From NCBI GenBank assembly GCA_022649165.1, contig JALCNR010000005.1, forward strand, positions 62,001 through 126,000: a stretch of DNA of 64,000 bases, in the 5' to 3' direction. How positions within the stretch are numbered: position 1 is the stretch's first letter; every line of letters starts with the position of its first letter. Positions 26,860-36,111 of this stretch are shown here, in pieces. Origin of the DNA: Actinomyces sp. (lineage in GTDB: Bacteria > Actinomycetota > Actinomycetes > Actinomycetales > Actinomycetaceae). Made by a program: the position numbers and the translations under genes. Below the pieces are notes generated by a model. The model saw only the letters and a list, made by a program, of their open reading frames with translations, was not told the origin of the DNA and did not search any database.

Positions 26860-29421
26860 TCAGCCGGCGCGGCGCAGCCTCAGCGAGTTCAGCACGACGA
26901 ACACCGAGGAGAAGGCCATCGCCGCGGCCGCGATCATGGGATTGAGCAGGCCGGCGATGGCGAGGGGGACCATCGCCACGTTGTAGAAGAACGCCCAGAA
27001 CAGGTTCTGCTTGATGACGCGCAGCGTTTGCCGCGACACGCGGATGGCGGTGGCCGCCGCCGTCAGCTCGGAGTTGACCAGCGTGATGTCCGCGACCTGG
27101 ATCGCGACGTCGGTTCCCGATCCCATCGCGATACCGAGCCCCCGGTTCCCGGCCTGGGCCAGCGCGGCCGCGTCGTTGACGCCGTCTCCGACCATGGCGA
27201 CGACGCGGCCCTGGTCCTGCAGCGACCTGACGACGTCGCGCTTCTGGTCGGGCATGACCTGCGCGATGACGCGCTCGATGCCGACCTGCCTGGCCACGTG
27301 CTCGGCTGCCGCCTGGTTGTCGCCGGTGAGCAGCACCGGCTCGATTCCGAGCTCCCGCAGCTGTCCGATCGCCGCGGCGGAGGTCGGCTTGACGGTGTCG
27401 CGCACCACCAGCACCGCATGCGCGGCGGCGCCGGCCAGATGCCCGGGGAGGACGCGCTCGCGGCGCGGGGCGGGATCCGCCGCCGGGCCGCTCGCCGCTC
27501 CGGGGAGCGCACTCCCCGACGAGGGCGCCGCCGCGGACTCCGTCAGGATCCCCGGCCGGGTCTCCGACCGCGATCTGACGATCCCGTGGTAGCCGGCGTT
27601 GTCGACGACCTCCTCCAGCTGCGCGTCGGTGTAGGGCCGGTCCAGGGTGATCGTCGCCGACTCCGTGGCCAGGTTGACGGAGGCGGAGACGCCCGGCAGC
27701 TTCCCGAGCTTGCGTTCGACGCGCCCCACGCAGGAGGCGCAGGTCATGCCCTGGACGTCCATGTCGACGCGGACGAGCGCGGGGTCCTCGGCGGGGATCC
27801 CCCCGGAGGGGGCGTCGTCGGCGGGACGCCGCCCGGTGCCCGGGGCGATGCGGGCGGCCTCGGCGCCGATGCCGGCCTCCGGGTCGTCGGCCCAGCCGGG
27901 CACCGTGGCCAGGAGCACCGCGGAGGCGCCGGAGCCCTCGGCCTCCCGTGCCGCGTCCGCCAGCTCCCCGGGCACCTCCACGCCCAGGCCACGCAGCCAG
28001 GACAGCCGCCCGACCAGGGCCAGGATGCCGCCCTGGCCGCGGTCGGAGCGGACCAGCGCGGACACCCCCGCCCCGGCGTGGTTCGTGAAGGCGGCGACCG
28101 GGGCGGCCTCCACCCCGGAGGCGCGGACGCCCGCGACGATGGCCCGGGCCATCGGATGCTCGGAGGGGGACTCGACGCCGGCGGCCACGGCCAGCAGGCG
28201 GTCCTGGGCGTCCTCGTCGCCCGGGGCGGTGACGACCCGTTCCAGGCTCATGCGTCCCGTGGTGACGGTGCCGGTCTTGTCCAGGACCATGGTGTCGATG
28301 GCGCGGGTCTGCTCGAGGATCTCGGCGGACTTGATGACGATGCCCAGCTGCGAGGCGCGGCCGGACCCGACCAGCAGGGCTGTGGGCGTGGCTAGGCCCA
28401 GGGCGCAGGGGCAGGCGACCACCAGGACGGCGACCGCGGCGGTGATCGCGGCCTGGGCGCCCGCGCCGCTCGCCAGCCAGCCGATGAGCGTGGCCGCGGA
28501 GATCGCCATGATCACGGGCACGAAAACGGAGGAGATCCTGTCCGCCAGCCGCTGGACGGGCGCCTTGCCGGCTTGCGCCTCGGTGACCAGGCGGCCGATC
28601 TGGGCCAGCGTCGTCTCGCCGCCGACACGGGTCGCGCGCACCACGAGCGACCCCCAGGTGTTGACCGTGGCGCCGGTGACTTCGTCCCCGGGCGAGACGT
28701 CGGCGGGGACGGACTCGCCGGTCAGCATCGAGGCGTCCAGCGCGGAGGATCCGTCCTCGACGCGTCCATCCGTGGCGACCTTCTCACCGGGGCGGACGAG
28801 GAAGAGATCGCCGACCTGCAGTTCCGCGACGGGGATCCGTTCCTCGGATCGGGAGCCGTCCTCGTCGACGCGGAGGCGCGTGGCCTCCTTCGCGCCGAGT
28901 TCCAGCAGCGAGCGCAGCGCGTCGCCCGCGCGGTAGCGGGTGCGCGCCTCGGCCAGGCGCCCGACGAGCAGGAAGACCACGATGACGCAGGCGCCCTCGA
29001 AGTAGATCTCGGCGTGGCCGCCGCCGGCGGCCGTGCGCGGGACCAGCGACATCTGCATGCGCATGCCGAGCATTCCGGCGCCGCCGAACAGCAGCGCCCA
29101 CCAGCTCCACAGCGTGGAGGCGATGACGCCCAGGCTCACCAGCGTGTCCATCGTGGTCGAGCCGTGGACCCCCGCCTGGAACGCCGCGCGGTGGAAGGGC
29201 CACGCGCCCCACGTCACCACCGGGACCGACAGCACGGCGACCACCCATTGCCAGCCCGTGAACTGCAACGGGGGGACCATGGCCAGGATGACGATCACCA
29301 GGGTCGGGCCGGCGGTGACGAGGAGGCGGCGGCGCAGCATCTCGGCGCGCGCCCTGGCCCCCTCCCCGACCTGTCGGGTGGCGTGTGCGCTGTGGGCGGC
29401 GGGTGCGGACGGGGTGGACAT
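26860..29421 (-). CDS. copA: Copper-exporting P1B-type ATPase with internal HMA domain
   Basis: The 853-aa pump exports Cu(I). P-type landmarks are in order: TGES loop near 240, CPC metal site in [16 protein letters not shown] near 340, the phosphorylated Asp in DKTGT near 380, HP in SEHPMARA near 420, TGDN near 699 and GDGVND near 745. The surprise is the metal-binding HMA domain: [18 protein letters not shown] lies near residue 559, between HP and TGDN, in the ATP-binding loop, flanked by Pro/Ala/Gly linkers. CopA proteins normally carry HMA at the N-terminus, where this one has none. The start at 29421 ([11 protein letters not shown]) fits. It is the last gene of the csoR-copZ-copA set. 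Confidence 0.92.
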   Translation of the reverse strand: MSTPSAPAAHSAHATRQVGEGARARAEMLRRRLLVTAGPTLVIVILAMVPPLQFTGWQWVVAVLSVPVVTWGAWPFHRAAFQAGVHGSTTMDTLVSLGVIASTLWSWWALLFGGAGMLGMRMQMSLVPRTAAGGGHAEIYFEGACVIVVFLLVGRLAEARTRYRAGDALRSLLELGAKEATRLRVDEDGSRSEERIPVAELQVGDLFLVRPGEKVATDGRVEDGSSALDASMLTGESVPADVSPGDEVTGATVNTWGSLVVRATRVGGETTLAQIGRLVTEAQAGKAPVQRLADRISSVFVPVIMAISAATLIGWLASGAGAQAAITAAVAVLVVACPCALGLATPTALLVGSGRASQLGIVIKSAEILEQTRAIDTMVLDKTGTVTTGRMSLERVVTAPGDEDAQDRLLAVAAGVESPSEHPMARAIVAGVRASGVEAAPVAAFTNHAGAGVSALVRSDRGQGGILALVGRLSWLRGLGVEVPGELADAAREAEGSGASAVLLATVPGWADDPEAGIGAEAARIAPGTGRRPADDAPSGGIPAEDPALVRVDMDVQGMTCASCVGRVERKLGKLPGVSASVNLATESATITLDRPYTDAQLEEVVDNAGYHGIVRSRSETRPGILTESAAAPSSGSALPGAASGPAADPAPRRERVLPGHLAGAAAHAVLVVRDTVKPTSAAAIGQLRELGIEPVLLTGDNQAAAEHVARQVGIERVIAQVMPDQKRDVVRSLQDQGRVVAMVGDGVNDAAALAQAGNRGLGIAMGSGTDVAIQVADITLVNSELTAAATAIRVSRQTLRVIKQNLFWAFFYNVAMVPLAIAGLLNPMIAAAAMAFSSVFVVLNSLRLRRAG

Positions 29422-29522
29422 GTCGGATCGCGTCCTGACGGTGAGGGGCGGCGAGGGCCGGGCGGCGTCCGGCCCGTGGGAAGGGCCCTCCCCTGGAAGG
29501 AGAGGGGACCGGTTCCGGGAGA

Positions 29523-29762
29523 TCAGAAGTCGCGGGCGACGCCGACGAGGTCGTAGCCGGCCTCGGAGACGGCAGCGCGGAGGTCGTCGTCGTTCACGCC
29601 CTGGTCGGTGACGACGGTGACCTTGGAGGTCCCCCCCGAGTTCAGGATGACGTCGACGTTCTGGACGCCGGGGACCTCCTTGAGCTCCTCGGTGACGGAG
29701 GCGACGCAATGCGAGCAGGTCATGCCCGTGACGGAGAGCTCCACGGTGCGATCGATGGCCAT
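29523..29762 (-). CDS. copZ: Copper chaperone (heavy-metal-associated domain)
   Basis: The 79-aa protein is a single HMA domain with the metal site [11 protein letters not shown] near 13-23 and the usual beta-alpha-beta-beta-alpha-beta pattern. It should carry Cu(I) in the cytoplasm and hand it to CopA, encoded next. The start follows the spacing of the copper operon. Confidence 0.9.
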   Translation of the reverse strand: MAIDRTVELSVTGMTCSHCVASVTEELKEVPGVQNVDVILNSGGTSKVTVVTDQGVNDDDLRAAVSEAGYDLVGVARDF

Positions 29763-29812
29763 GATGTGTGTCCTTCTGTGGGGAGATGGTGGGTGGGGCG
29801 ACGGGGAGGGCG

Positions 29813-30094
29813 TCAGGACTTCACCAGCCGGGCGATGGCGTGAGTGGCCTCCTGGACCTTCTCGCGCCCCTCCTCGTCGGAGCGTTTCGCCGCGTCGACG
29901 ACGCAGTGGTTGATGTGGTCCTCGAGCAGGCAGAGCGCCACGGAGTCCAGCGCGCTCTGGATCGCCGAGATCTGGGTGAGGACGTCGATGCAGTAGGTGT
30001 CCTCGGAGATCATGCGCTGGACGCCGCGGACCTGCCCCTCGATGCGGCGGAGCCGCGTGAGGTACTGATCGGTGGATCCGTGGTATCCCGCCAT
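29813..30094 (-). CDS. csoR: CsoR family copper-sensing repressor
   Basis: The 93-aa all-helical protein has [19 protein letters not shown] and [18 protein letters not shown]; the Cu(I)-binding Cys-His-Cys set is C35, H60 and C64 in [13 protein letters not shown]. It represses its own operon when copper is low and releases DNA on binding Cu(I). An operator-like palindrome lies upstream at 30155-30171. It is the first gene of the copper operon. Confidence 0.93.
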   Translation of the reverse strand: MAGYHGSTDQYLTRLRRIEGQVRGVQRMISEDTYCIDVLTQISAIQSALDSVALCLLEDHINHCVVDAAKRSDEEGREKVQEATHAIARLVKS

Positions 30095-30154
30095 TGACCG
30101 CCTCCTGGTCGGTGTCGGAGACCGGGGCGGCGCCCCGGCCAGGACACCATGAAT

Positions 30155-30171
30155 ATACCCGTGGGGGGTAT
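30155..30171. promoter_or_regulatory. csoR operator: CsoR-like operator
   Basis: ATACCC-GTGGG-GGGTAT is an inverted repeat with a GC centre, the shape of CsoR operators (TATACCC...GGGTATA). It lies 60 bp before the csoR start and 137 bp before the divergent lipase-like gene, so it may control both. Confidence 0.75.
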
Positions 30172-30307
30172 TCGAGTCAAACGCCGGGCCAGAGGGCCCC
30201 GGGGCTCGGGCCCGATCGTCTGGACCCGCCCCCTGTCGTGGGCCGGGCGGCGCGCGGATACGCTGGGAGGCGTCGGCGCAGCGGGCCCGAGCACGGGGAG
30301 GAGGACC

Positions 30308-31963
30308 ATGACACGCTCCTGGTACTACGGCCCCCGCCGCGTCCCCCAGGCCTTTCCCCCCTCCTATGTCCGGCTGCGTGTCCTGCCGCTGGTGCCGCCG
30401 ATGCTCGCCAACGCTGCGATGACGCTGATCGCCGAGGCGCCGGTCCTGCCCGAGGACCTGCGGGAGCAGGCCCGGAGGCGCTCCGAGTCCGCCGGCGCTC
30501 GGATCCTGGAGGACTCCCAGCGCCTCTTCTTCGACGAGCCGGGCCTGGACACGCTGCTCATTCGCTCGGTGTCCTCGTTGTCCCGGCGCGTCACGCAGGC
30601 GGGCCGGGCCTATCTGGGGGCCCGTGTCGGCCTGGGCCTCGATCGGGACGGCCGTGCGGCGGCCATGCTCCGCTTGGTGCCGACGCGCGGATACGACGCG
30701 CTGATGACCTCGGCGCTGGCCATCGGCACCGCACTGGGGCATTTCCGGGGCGGCGCGGTGCACGCGCAGGCTTTCTTCGACTCGCTCGCCGCCGGAGGCC
30801 CGGCGTCGGCGGCCCCCGGCCCGAACCTGCCGCTGCCCGCGGGGCATCCCGTGCCCGCGGTGCGTCGCTTCGGGGCGCCGCGCTCGCTGGGCGACATGGC
30901 CGCCGATATCGACGACCTCTACTTCGCGATGGCCTACGGGCAGGCGGTCAAGGTGACGCGCGTGGGCCCCTCGGGTCGCGACGCCCCCCGGGCCGGACGA
31001 GGGCGGCGCTGGCTGGTCTCGATCACCGGGACGGACCACTGGGACCTGGACTCCACGCCGAACCCCTCTGACCTCGAGTCGAACATCCGCGAGGTTCTCA
31101 ACGTGCCCTCGGCCGCGAGGGTCGGCGTCGTGCGCGCCCTCCACGAGGCGATGCGCGCCGACGGCGTGCCCGCCGACCAGTGGTCGGCCGAGCCGGTCCT
31201 GGCCGTCGGACACTCGCAGGGCGGAATGGTGGCGACAGCGCTTGCGGCGGCGGATCCCCCGGATGCCGGGGTCAGGGTCATCGGCGTGCTCACCATGGGC
31301 ACGCCGAGCCGCCGGCTGCGCATCCGCGACGATGTCGCGATGCTGGCGGTCGCCCACGACCAGGACGTGGTCCCCGCGATCGACGGGACGCCGGCGCGCG
31401 CCCCCGACCGTCGCGTCATGGTGGGGCGCCGGCTGGTCAGGCCGCGTCAGGGGCCGCTGTACTACGCGCACTCCTCGGCGACCTACACGGAGACGGTCCG
31501 CCACATCGAACGCCGCTCGCAGGTGGCGCCGTGGGGCCGGGTCGACCGGACGGTGGAGGAACTCCGCTCCCATCTGCCCCGCGGCGACGAGCCGACGCGC
31601 GTCCTGCTCTTCGACGTATGGCAGGATCTGCTCGAGCCGCGCCGCGGCAGCACCTGGCGGACCTATGTCGAACTGGATCGGCCCGAGTGGCAGCCGGCGG
31701 AGTTCGCGGAGAACTGGTCGCCGAATCCGCTGGTGCCCAGGCCCCTGCCGAGGGTCCCCTCCGTCATCGAGGAGCTCCACGGGGCCGTGACCGGGGCTGT
31801 CGGGGCGGTCGCCGGGATCTCCCGGCGCGTTCCGTCGCGCGGGGAGGACGCTGGGAGCGGGGGCGAGGGCGCCGCGGCGGACGGGACGGCGCCCGACGGG
31901 CGCGACGACGGCCATGACGACCAGGGGCGGGGCGCGGACGCCCTGCTCGGTGAGGAGCGATGA
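30308..31963 (+). CDS. Lipase-like alpha/beta-hydrolase
   Basis: The 551-aa protein contains a lipase-like nucleophile elbow VGHSQGGMVA near 300 and ITGTDHWDLDS near 240, the oxyanion-side strand. A motif set similar to the second lipase-like protein of this window (VVPAIDGTPA versus AVPALDGAAN) shows the two are paralogues. The first 150 residues are helical and include ALIAEAPVLPED and a long amphipathic stretch. No signal peptide is visible. The ATG at 30308 follows GGGGAGGAGGACC. It overlaps the next gene by 4 bp (ATGA). Substrate is unknown; a role at the envelope or as a secreted effector is possible. Confidence 0.65.
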   Translation: MTRSWYYGPRRVPQAFPPSYVRLRVLPLVPPMLANAAMTLIAEAPVLPEDLREQARRRSESAGARILEDSQRLFFDEPGLDTLLIRSVSSLSRRVTQAGRAYLGARVGLGLDRDGRAAAMLRLVPTRGYDALMTSALAIGTALGHFRGGAVHAQAFFDSLAAGGPASAAPGPNLPLPAGHPVPAVRRFGAPRSLGDMAADIDDLYFAMAYGQAVKVTRVGPSGRDAPRAGRGRRWLVSITGTDHWDLDSTPNPSDLESNIREVLNVPSAARVGVVRALHEAMRADGVPADQWSAEPVLAVGHSQGGMVATALAAADPPDAGVRVIGVLTMGTPSRRLRIRDDVAMLAVAHDQDVVPAIDGTPARAPDRRVMVGRRLVRPRQGPLYYAHSSATYTETVRHIERRSQVAPWGRVDRTVEELRSHLPRGDEPTRVLLFDVWQDLLEPRRGSTWRTYVELDRPEWQPAEFAENWSPNPLVPRPLPRVPSVIEELHGAVTGAVGAVAGISRRVPSRGEDAGSGGEGAAADGTAPDGRDDGHDDQGRGADALLGEER

Positions 31964-32730
31964 TGGCGACACACGGTGGGAGGGGGCGCTCCGGCGCCTC
32001 GGGCGAGGGAATCCGCTCGATCCTGCGGGCGATGAGGTCGTCCATGCCGGTGAACAAGGGAGCCGCTGGAGCGCCGGGCGGTCGGCGCCTCCCGCAGATC
32101 GACAACCCGGTGATCGTCGGCGCCGTCGGCCTGGGACTGCTCGGGGCGGGGGCGGCTGTGCGGACGCTGCGTCCCCGGGGCCGGCGCGGACGCGAGGAGA
32201 GGTTCCGCCAGCGCATCGCCGAGGCTCTGGCCCGCGGGCGGGGCGTCCCGGAGGGCGGCGGAGACGCGGGCGGGCCCGGCGCGGAGCTCGGCCTCTCCCC
32301 GGAGGACCTGGAGGTCCGAGTCGAGGAGTCCTTCGGCAGGCCGACGCTGGTCAGCGTCGATGTGCGGGTGGACCGCGAGGGGCTCGCCCGGGCGGCAGAC
32401 GGCGGCGCGGCCACCCCGGCGGACGCCGTTCTGCTCGACCTGCTGGATCGGATCGCGCGCGCCGCCTGGGACAATCCGGAGGTCGCGCCCGTCGCGGTGC
32501 GCGGGCGGATCACGCTGAACGTCGAGGGCGAGGGCGAGGGCGAGGGCGAGGGCGATGCGGTCGTGGCGCCGGGCGCGGACGGACCGTCGGCGCCGGGCGC
32601 GCCCGCCGGGGGAGGCCCCCGCGTCCTGGCCGACATGACGGCGCTGGGCTTCCCCGATGAGATCGCCCGGCCCGGCGACCTCTACGATCGCTACGGCGCT
32701 CCCGCCTCCGACCCGGCCTGGAGGCCGTGA
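31960..32730 (+). CDS. Unknown protein with one membrane segment
   Basis: The 256-aa protein has a basic N-terminus, one hydrophobic segment (IDNPVIVGAVGLGLLGAGAAV near 47-68), then a soluble domain with LEVRVEESFGRPTLVSVDVRVD and a Gly-Glu hexamer repeat near 193 (GGGCGA units at 32520-32555). It is translationally coupled to the lipase-like gene upstream. The function is not recognised. The topology would place the soluble domain on one face of the membrane beside the lipase. Confidence 0.6.
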   Translation: MMATHGGRGRSGASGEGIRSILRAMRSSMPVNKGAAGAPGGRRLPQIDNPVIVGAVGLGLLGAGAAVRTLRPRGRRGREERFRQRIAEALARGRGVPEGGGDAGGPGAELGLSPEDLEVRVEESFGRPTLVSVDVRVDREGLARAADGGAATPADAVLLDLLDRIARAAWDNPEVAPVAVRGRITLNVEGEGEGEGEGDAVVAPGADGPSAPGAPAGGGPRVLADMTALGFPDEIARPGDLYDRYGAPASDPAWRP

Positions 32731-32978
32731 GGCCGGCCCTGTGTTCCCGGCTCGACGGCGGTTCCGCGGCGTCGCGGAACCGCCGCATGATCGGCACCTC
32801 GCTCGGATTCTCGACGCACGGCTCTGGTATGCGACCGCGTCCCCGTTCCGAGTCCGAGATCTGTCGGCGCCGCCCTCGGCGATGTCTCTCGGAGCCTCCT
32901 GACGGATGCTTCGCCGAGTGATCAGATCGGTGCAATAGACAATGCAACACAGAAGCATGGTCTCAGAGCAGGGAATCA

Positions 32979-33455
32979 ATGGTGATGTCGGTCGTGACGT
33001 CCAGTGCCGAGTGGTAGCGCGACGCCGTGACCTATCAGGTCTATCTCCGCTCCTTCAAGGACGGATCCGGGGATGGGATCGGTGACCTCCGTGGTCTCCG
33101 AGAGGGGCTGCCGGCGATCGTCGACCTGGGCTGCGACGCGATCTGGCTCAATCCCAGCTACCCCTCGCCTCAGAGGGACCTGGGCTACGACATCGCGGAC
33201 TACCGCTCTGTCGACCCGGCCTATGGGACATTGGCCGATTTCGACGCGGTTGTCGCAGAAGCCCACGAACTCGGCCTGCGCGTCGTGATGGACATCGTGA
33301 CGAACCACTGCTCGGTCGAACACCCGTGGTTCCAATCGGCTCTCGCGGCGGCGCCTGGAAGCCGGTCGAGAAGTCGCTTCCTGTGGAGAGCGACGGACAG
33401 CCCGGACAGTGGTGCCTCCATTCCTTCGACTCCTCGCAGCCGGACTTCAACGGTC
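32979..33455 (+). pseudogene. GH13 glucan hydrolase, 5' part, inactivated
   Basis: The ATG at 32979 (behind GCAGGGAATCA) reads MVMSVVTSSAEW, then TAG at 33015-33017, then RDAVTYQVYLRSFKDG. Family 13 enzymes read WWRDAV-YQVY here, so the TAG replaces the second Trp. The rest of the start is clear: GDGIGDLRGL, AIWLNPSYPSP, GYDIADYR, VVMDIVTNHCS. Near 33370 the frame changes; WCLHSFDSSQPDFNG (expected next in the family) is in another frame. The IS256-family element follows. Sequence at 32930-32947 (TGCAATAGACAATGCA) may be an old operator. Confidence 0.8.
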
Positions 33456-34795
33456 AAGCCCCGTGGAGTGGTGTAGCGGTCGGTGATCCTTCTGGTGTTG
33501 GTTAGGCGGTGAGTTCGAGGGTGGGGTCGGTGGTCACTTCCGCTGTGGTGTCGGGGGCGAGGGTGAGGCGGCTTTTGGCGAGGATGTCGAGGCCGAGGTA
33601 GCGGCGGCCTTCGGCCCATTCGTCGGTCTGCTCGGCGAGCACGGCGCCGACGAGGCGGATGATGCTGTCGCGGTTGGGGAAGATCCCGACGGAGTCGGTG
33701 CGTCGGCGGATCTCGCGGTTGAGGCGCTCGTTGGGGTTGTTGGACCAGATCTGCTGCCAGAGGCCTTCGGGGAACCCGGTGGAGGCGAGGATGTCCGCGC
33801 GTGCCGCGTCGAGGTGGTTGTGCGCGTCGGGGAGCTTCCCGTCGACGTAGTCCAGCAGCCGGTCGAACTGTGCGTTGACGCTGTCGGCGTCGGGTTGGTC
33901 GTAGACGGAGTGCGGCATCGCCTTCACCGCCGGCCACATGCTCTTCGGGGTCACGCTCATCAGGTTGGCCGCGTAGTGGGTGCGGCATCGTTGCCAGGCC
34001 GCGCCGGGCAGGTTCGCCGCGATGGCCTCCACCAGCCCCTGATGCGCGTCGCTGGTGACCAGGCGGACCCCGCCCAGGCCGCGGGCGGCGAGGTCGGCGA
34101 AGAACGAGTTCCATGCCGCGCCGGTCTCGGATGTCGCGACCCGTAAGCCGAGGACTTCGCGTCGCCCATCCGCGTTGACACCGGTGGCGACCAGCACGAC
34201 GGCGTTGATCACCCGGCCGCCTTCGCGGACTTTCATGGTGAGCGCGTCGGCGGCGAGGAAGGTGAACGGGCCCGCGTCACCCAGCGGCCGGCGCCGGAAC
34301 TGGTCGACGTGCTCGTCGAGCTCGGCCGCCATCCGCGAGACCTGCGACTTCGACAATGAGTGGATCCCCAACGTCTTGACGAGTTTGTCCATCCGGCGAG
34401 TGGAGACGCCGGCGAGGTGGCAGTCCGCGACGACGGTGATCAGCGCGGTCTCGGCGCGTTTGCGGCGCTCCAGCAGCCATTCCGGGAAGTAGGTGCCGGT
34501 GCGTAGCTTCGGGATCTGAACGTTGATCGTGCCGACCCGGGTGTCCAGGTCGCGGTGGCGGTAGCCGTTGCGCTGCGCCACCCGGTCGGGGCTGGGCTTG
34601 CCCCATTCGGGGCCGACGACGGCGTCCGCGTCGGCGGACAGCAGCGCGTTGATCATGGTCTGCAGCAGCTGCCGCATCAGATCCGGCGACGAATCGGCGA
34701 GGGCTTCACCCAGCAGGCGGGCAGGGTCGACAATATGAGGTGCGGTCATCGACCGATTGAAACCGCCAGATACCCGCTGATCACCGCCTCACATG
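33456..34795 (-). mobile_element. IS256-family insertion sequence
   Basis: An intact transposase is embedded between the two halves of the GH13 gene. I could not find sharp terminal inverted repeats by eye, so the ends are approximate: between the GH13 text ending near 33455 and resuming near 34793. Confidence 0.75.
33502..34749 (-). CDS. IS256-family (mutator-type) transposase
   Basis: The 415-aa transposase has the mutator signature and DDE set: FLAADALTMKVREGG (first Asp), GVRLVTSDAHQGL (second Asp), and SNNPNERLNREIRRRTDSVGIFPN (Glu), with the conserved C/H region WQRCRTHYAANL. The length is normal and no stop or shift is seen, so the element may still be mobile. It runs against the GH13 gene. 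An insert at this site probably came after, or together with, loss of the GH13 centre. Confidence 0.9.
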   Translation of the reverse strand: MTAPHIVDPARLLGEALADSSPDLMRQLLQTMINALLSADADAVVGPEWGKPSPDRVAQRNGYRHRDLDTRVGTINVQIPKLRTGTYFPEWLLERRKRAETALITVVADCHLAGVSTRRMDKLVKTLGIHSLSKSQVSRMAAELDEHVDQFRRRPLGDAGPFTFLAADALTMKVREGGRVINAVVLVATGVNADGRREVLGLRVATSETGAAWNSFFADLAARGLGGVRLVTSDAHQGLVEAIAANLPGAAWQRCRTHYAANLMSVTPKSMWPAVKAMPHSVYDQPDADSVNAQFDRLLDYVDGKLPDAHNHLDAARADILASTGFPEGLWQQIWSNNPNERLNREIRRRTDSVGIFPNRDSIIRLVGAVLAEQTDEWAEGRRYLGLDILAKSRLTLAPDTTAEVTTDPTLELTA

Positions 34796-35188
34796 CTCAA
34801 TCTTCTGGGAAGCCATGACACCGAACGGGTGCTGACCCGCCACGGCGCGATGCCGTGGCAGGAGGAACGATGGGACCCTGCGATCCTCACCCACATCCGT
34901 GAGCTGGGGCGCCTGCGCTCCCAGATCCCTGCACTGAGACGGGGGGAGCAGAGCGTGCGCGCATTGGACGCGGACACCGTCCTCATCGTCCGTGAGCCCC
35001 CGGGTGAGCCGACCGCGGTGGTGGTCCACCGCGGCTCGGGCGTCTCCGTCGATCGCAGGTCCCTCGGCGTGGGCGGGCCGGACGCCCGATGGGCCGATGA
35101 GCTGGGAGGACAGGACGGCCGCGGGCCTTGGAAGATAGAGGGACCGGGGAGCCTCATCCTCACCCCAGACGGAGGGAACGGCCAGTGA
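34793..35188 (+). pseudogene. GH13 glucan hydrolase, 3' part, inactivated
   Basis: The text resumes with LNLLGSHDTERVLTRHG, the GH13 region around the conserved His-Asp, and jumps to AMPWQEERWD and LGRLRSQIPALRRGEQSV, the C-terminal region. About 120 residues holding the nucleophile and acid/base are missing between the 5' part and here, and about 45 more inside this part. Its stop overlaps the GTG of the lacI-type gene, showing an old operon. Confidence 0.75.
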
Positions 35189-36053
35189 GAGCACATCGCG
35201 TGACGATGCAGGACGTCGCGGATCTGGCGAAGGTCTCGAAGTCGACGGTGTCCCTGGCCTTCCGGGACTCGAAGCGGCTGTCCGAGGACACGGTGAGGTC
35301 CGTGATGGACGTCGCCAAGGAACTCGGCTATGCGCAGGATCCGACCGCCCGGATGTTCCGGACGCGGCGGACGGTCAGTCTCGGCATGCTGCTGCCGCAG
35401 CAACTCGACAAGGTGCTGGAGAACCCGTACTACACGATGTTCCTCCGGGGGGTCGGACAAATCTGCCAGCGCGAGGGTGACACGCTGCTCCTGGTCCCTC
35501 CGCTGCGTGGCTCGATCATCATGGCAATCCCGTATGCGGCTGTCGACGGGTTCATCGTCAGCGGGCTGGAGACGGATCGGGGCGAGGTCACCGCCCTTAC
35601 GCAGCGCGGGATCCCCTTCGTGCTGGTGGACAGCGATCCGATCGCCGGCGTCTCCAGCATCGACCTGGAGTCGGAGGGGATCTCCCTCCTCGAGGTGTCC
35701 TGCACCCGCGCCGGAGGGGGCAGGCGTTCCGCGCCCTGTGGTCGGCCTCCCCCTGTCCGACGGCGATGGTCGCCTTCAGCGACATCATCGCGTTGGGGAT
35801 CCTCGACGCCGCCCGGGAGGCCGGTGTCAGCGTGCCCGCCCAGCTGTCTGTGACGGGCTTCGGCGATCTCAGTGAGGCAGTGTGGGCGGGAACCAGCCTG
35901 ACGACGATCCGTCAGCCGATCGTCACCAAGGGACGGCTCGCCGCCGAGTTCCTCGTCGAGGCGATCAATGCCGAGGAGTCACGGCCCACGCAGGAGCGTC
36001 TGGCCACCGTCCCGCTGTTCCGGGACTCGACGGGCCCTGCGCCCCGCGGTTGA
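35185..36053 (+). pseudogene. LacI-family regulator, internally deleted
   Basis: The GTG at 35185 opens with MQDVADLAKVSKSTVSLAFRD, the LacI helix-turn-helix, and hinge-like RRTVSLGML. The core stops making sense near 35690. After a shift of frame, MVAFSDIIALGILDAAREAG and QLSVTGFGD return (35766 on), the C-terminal subdomain. About 60 residues are missing between. It presumably controlled the GH13 gene, with which it shared an operon. Both are now dead. Confidence 0.8.
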
Positions 36054-36077
36054 CTGAGCCGGGTCGGCCCGGCCCGC

Positions 36078-36101
36078 CAGGGGCGTCGCCCTCGTCGATG
36101 G
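36078..36101 (+). repeat. Dispersed repeat copy, left of the exporter operon
   Basis: CCAGGGGCGTCGCCCTCGTC followed by GATGG. A copy with a single mismatch lies at 40308-40331 in the same orientation, so the two bracket the exporter operon (36112-40134). Confidence 0.6.
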
Positions 36102-36111
36102 GCAGGGCGGG

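Noticed and set aside
32520-32555. Hexamer repeat GGGCGA
   Set aside because: In-frame coding repeat for Gly-Glu within the membrane protein; a simple low-complexity tract.
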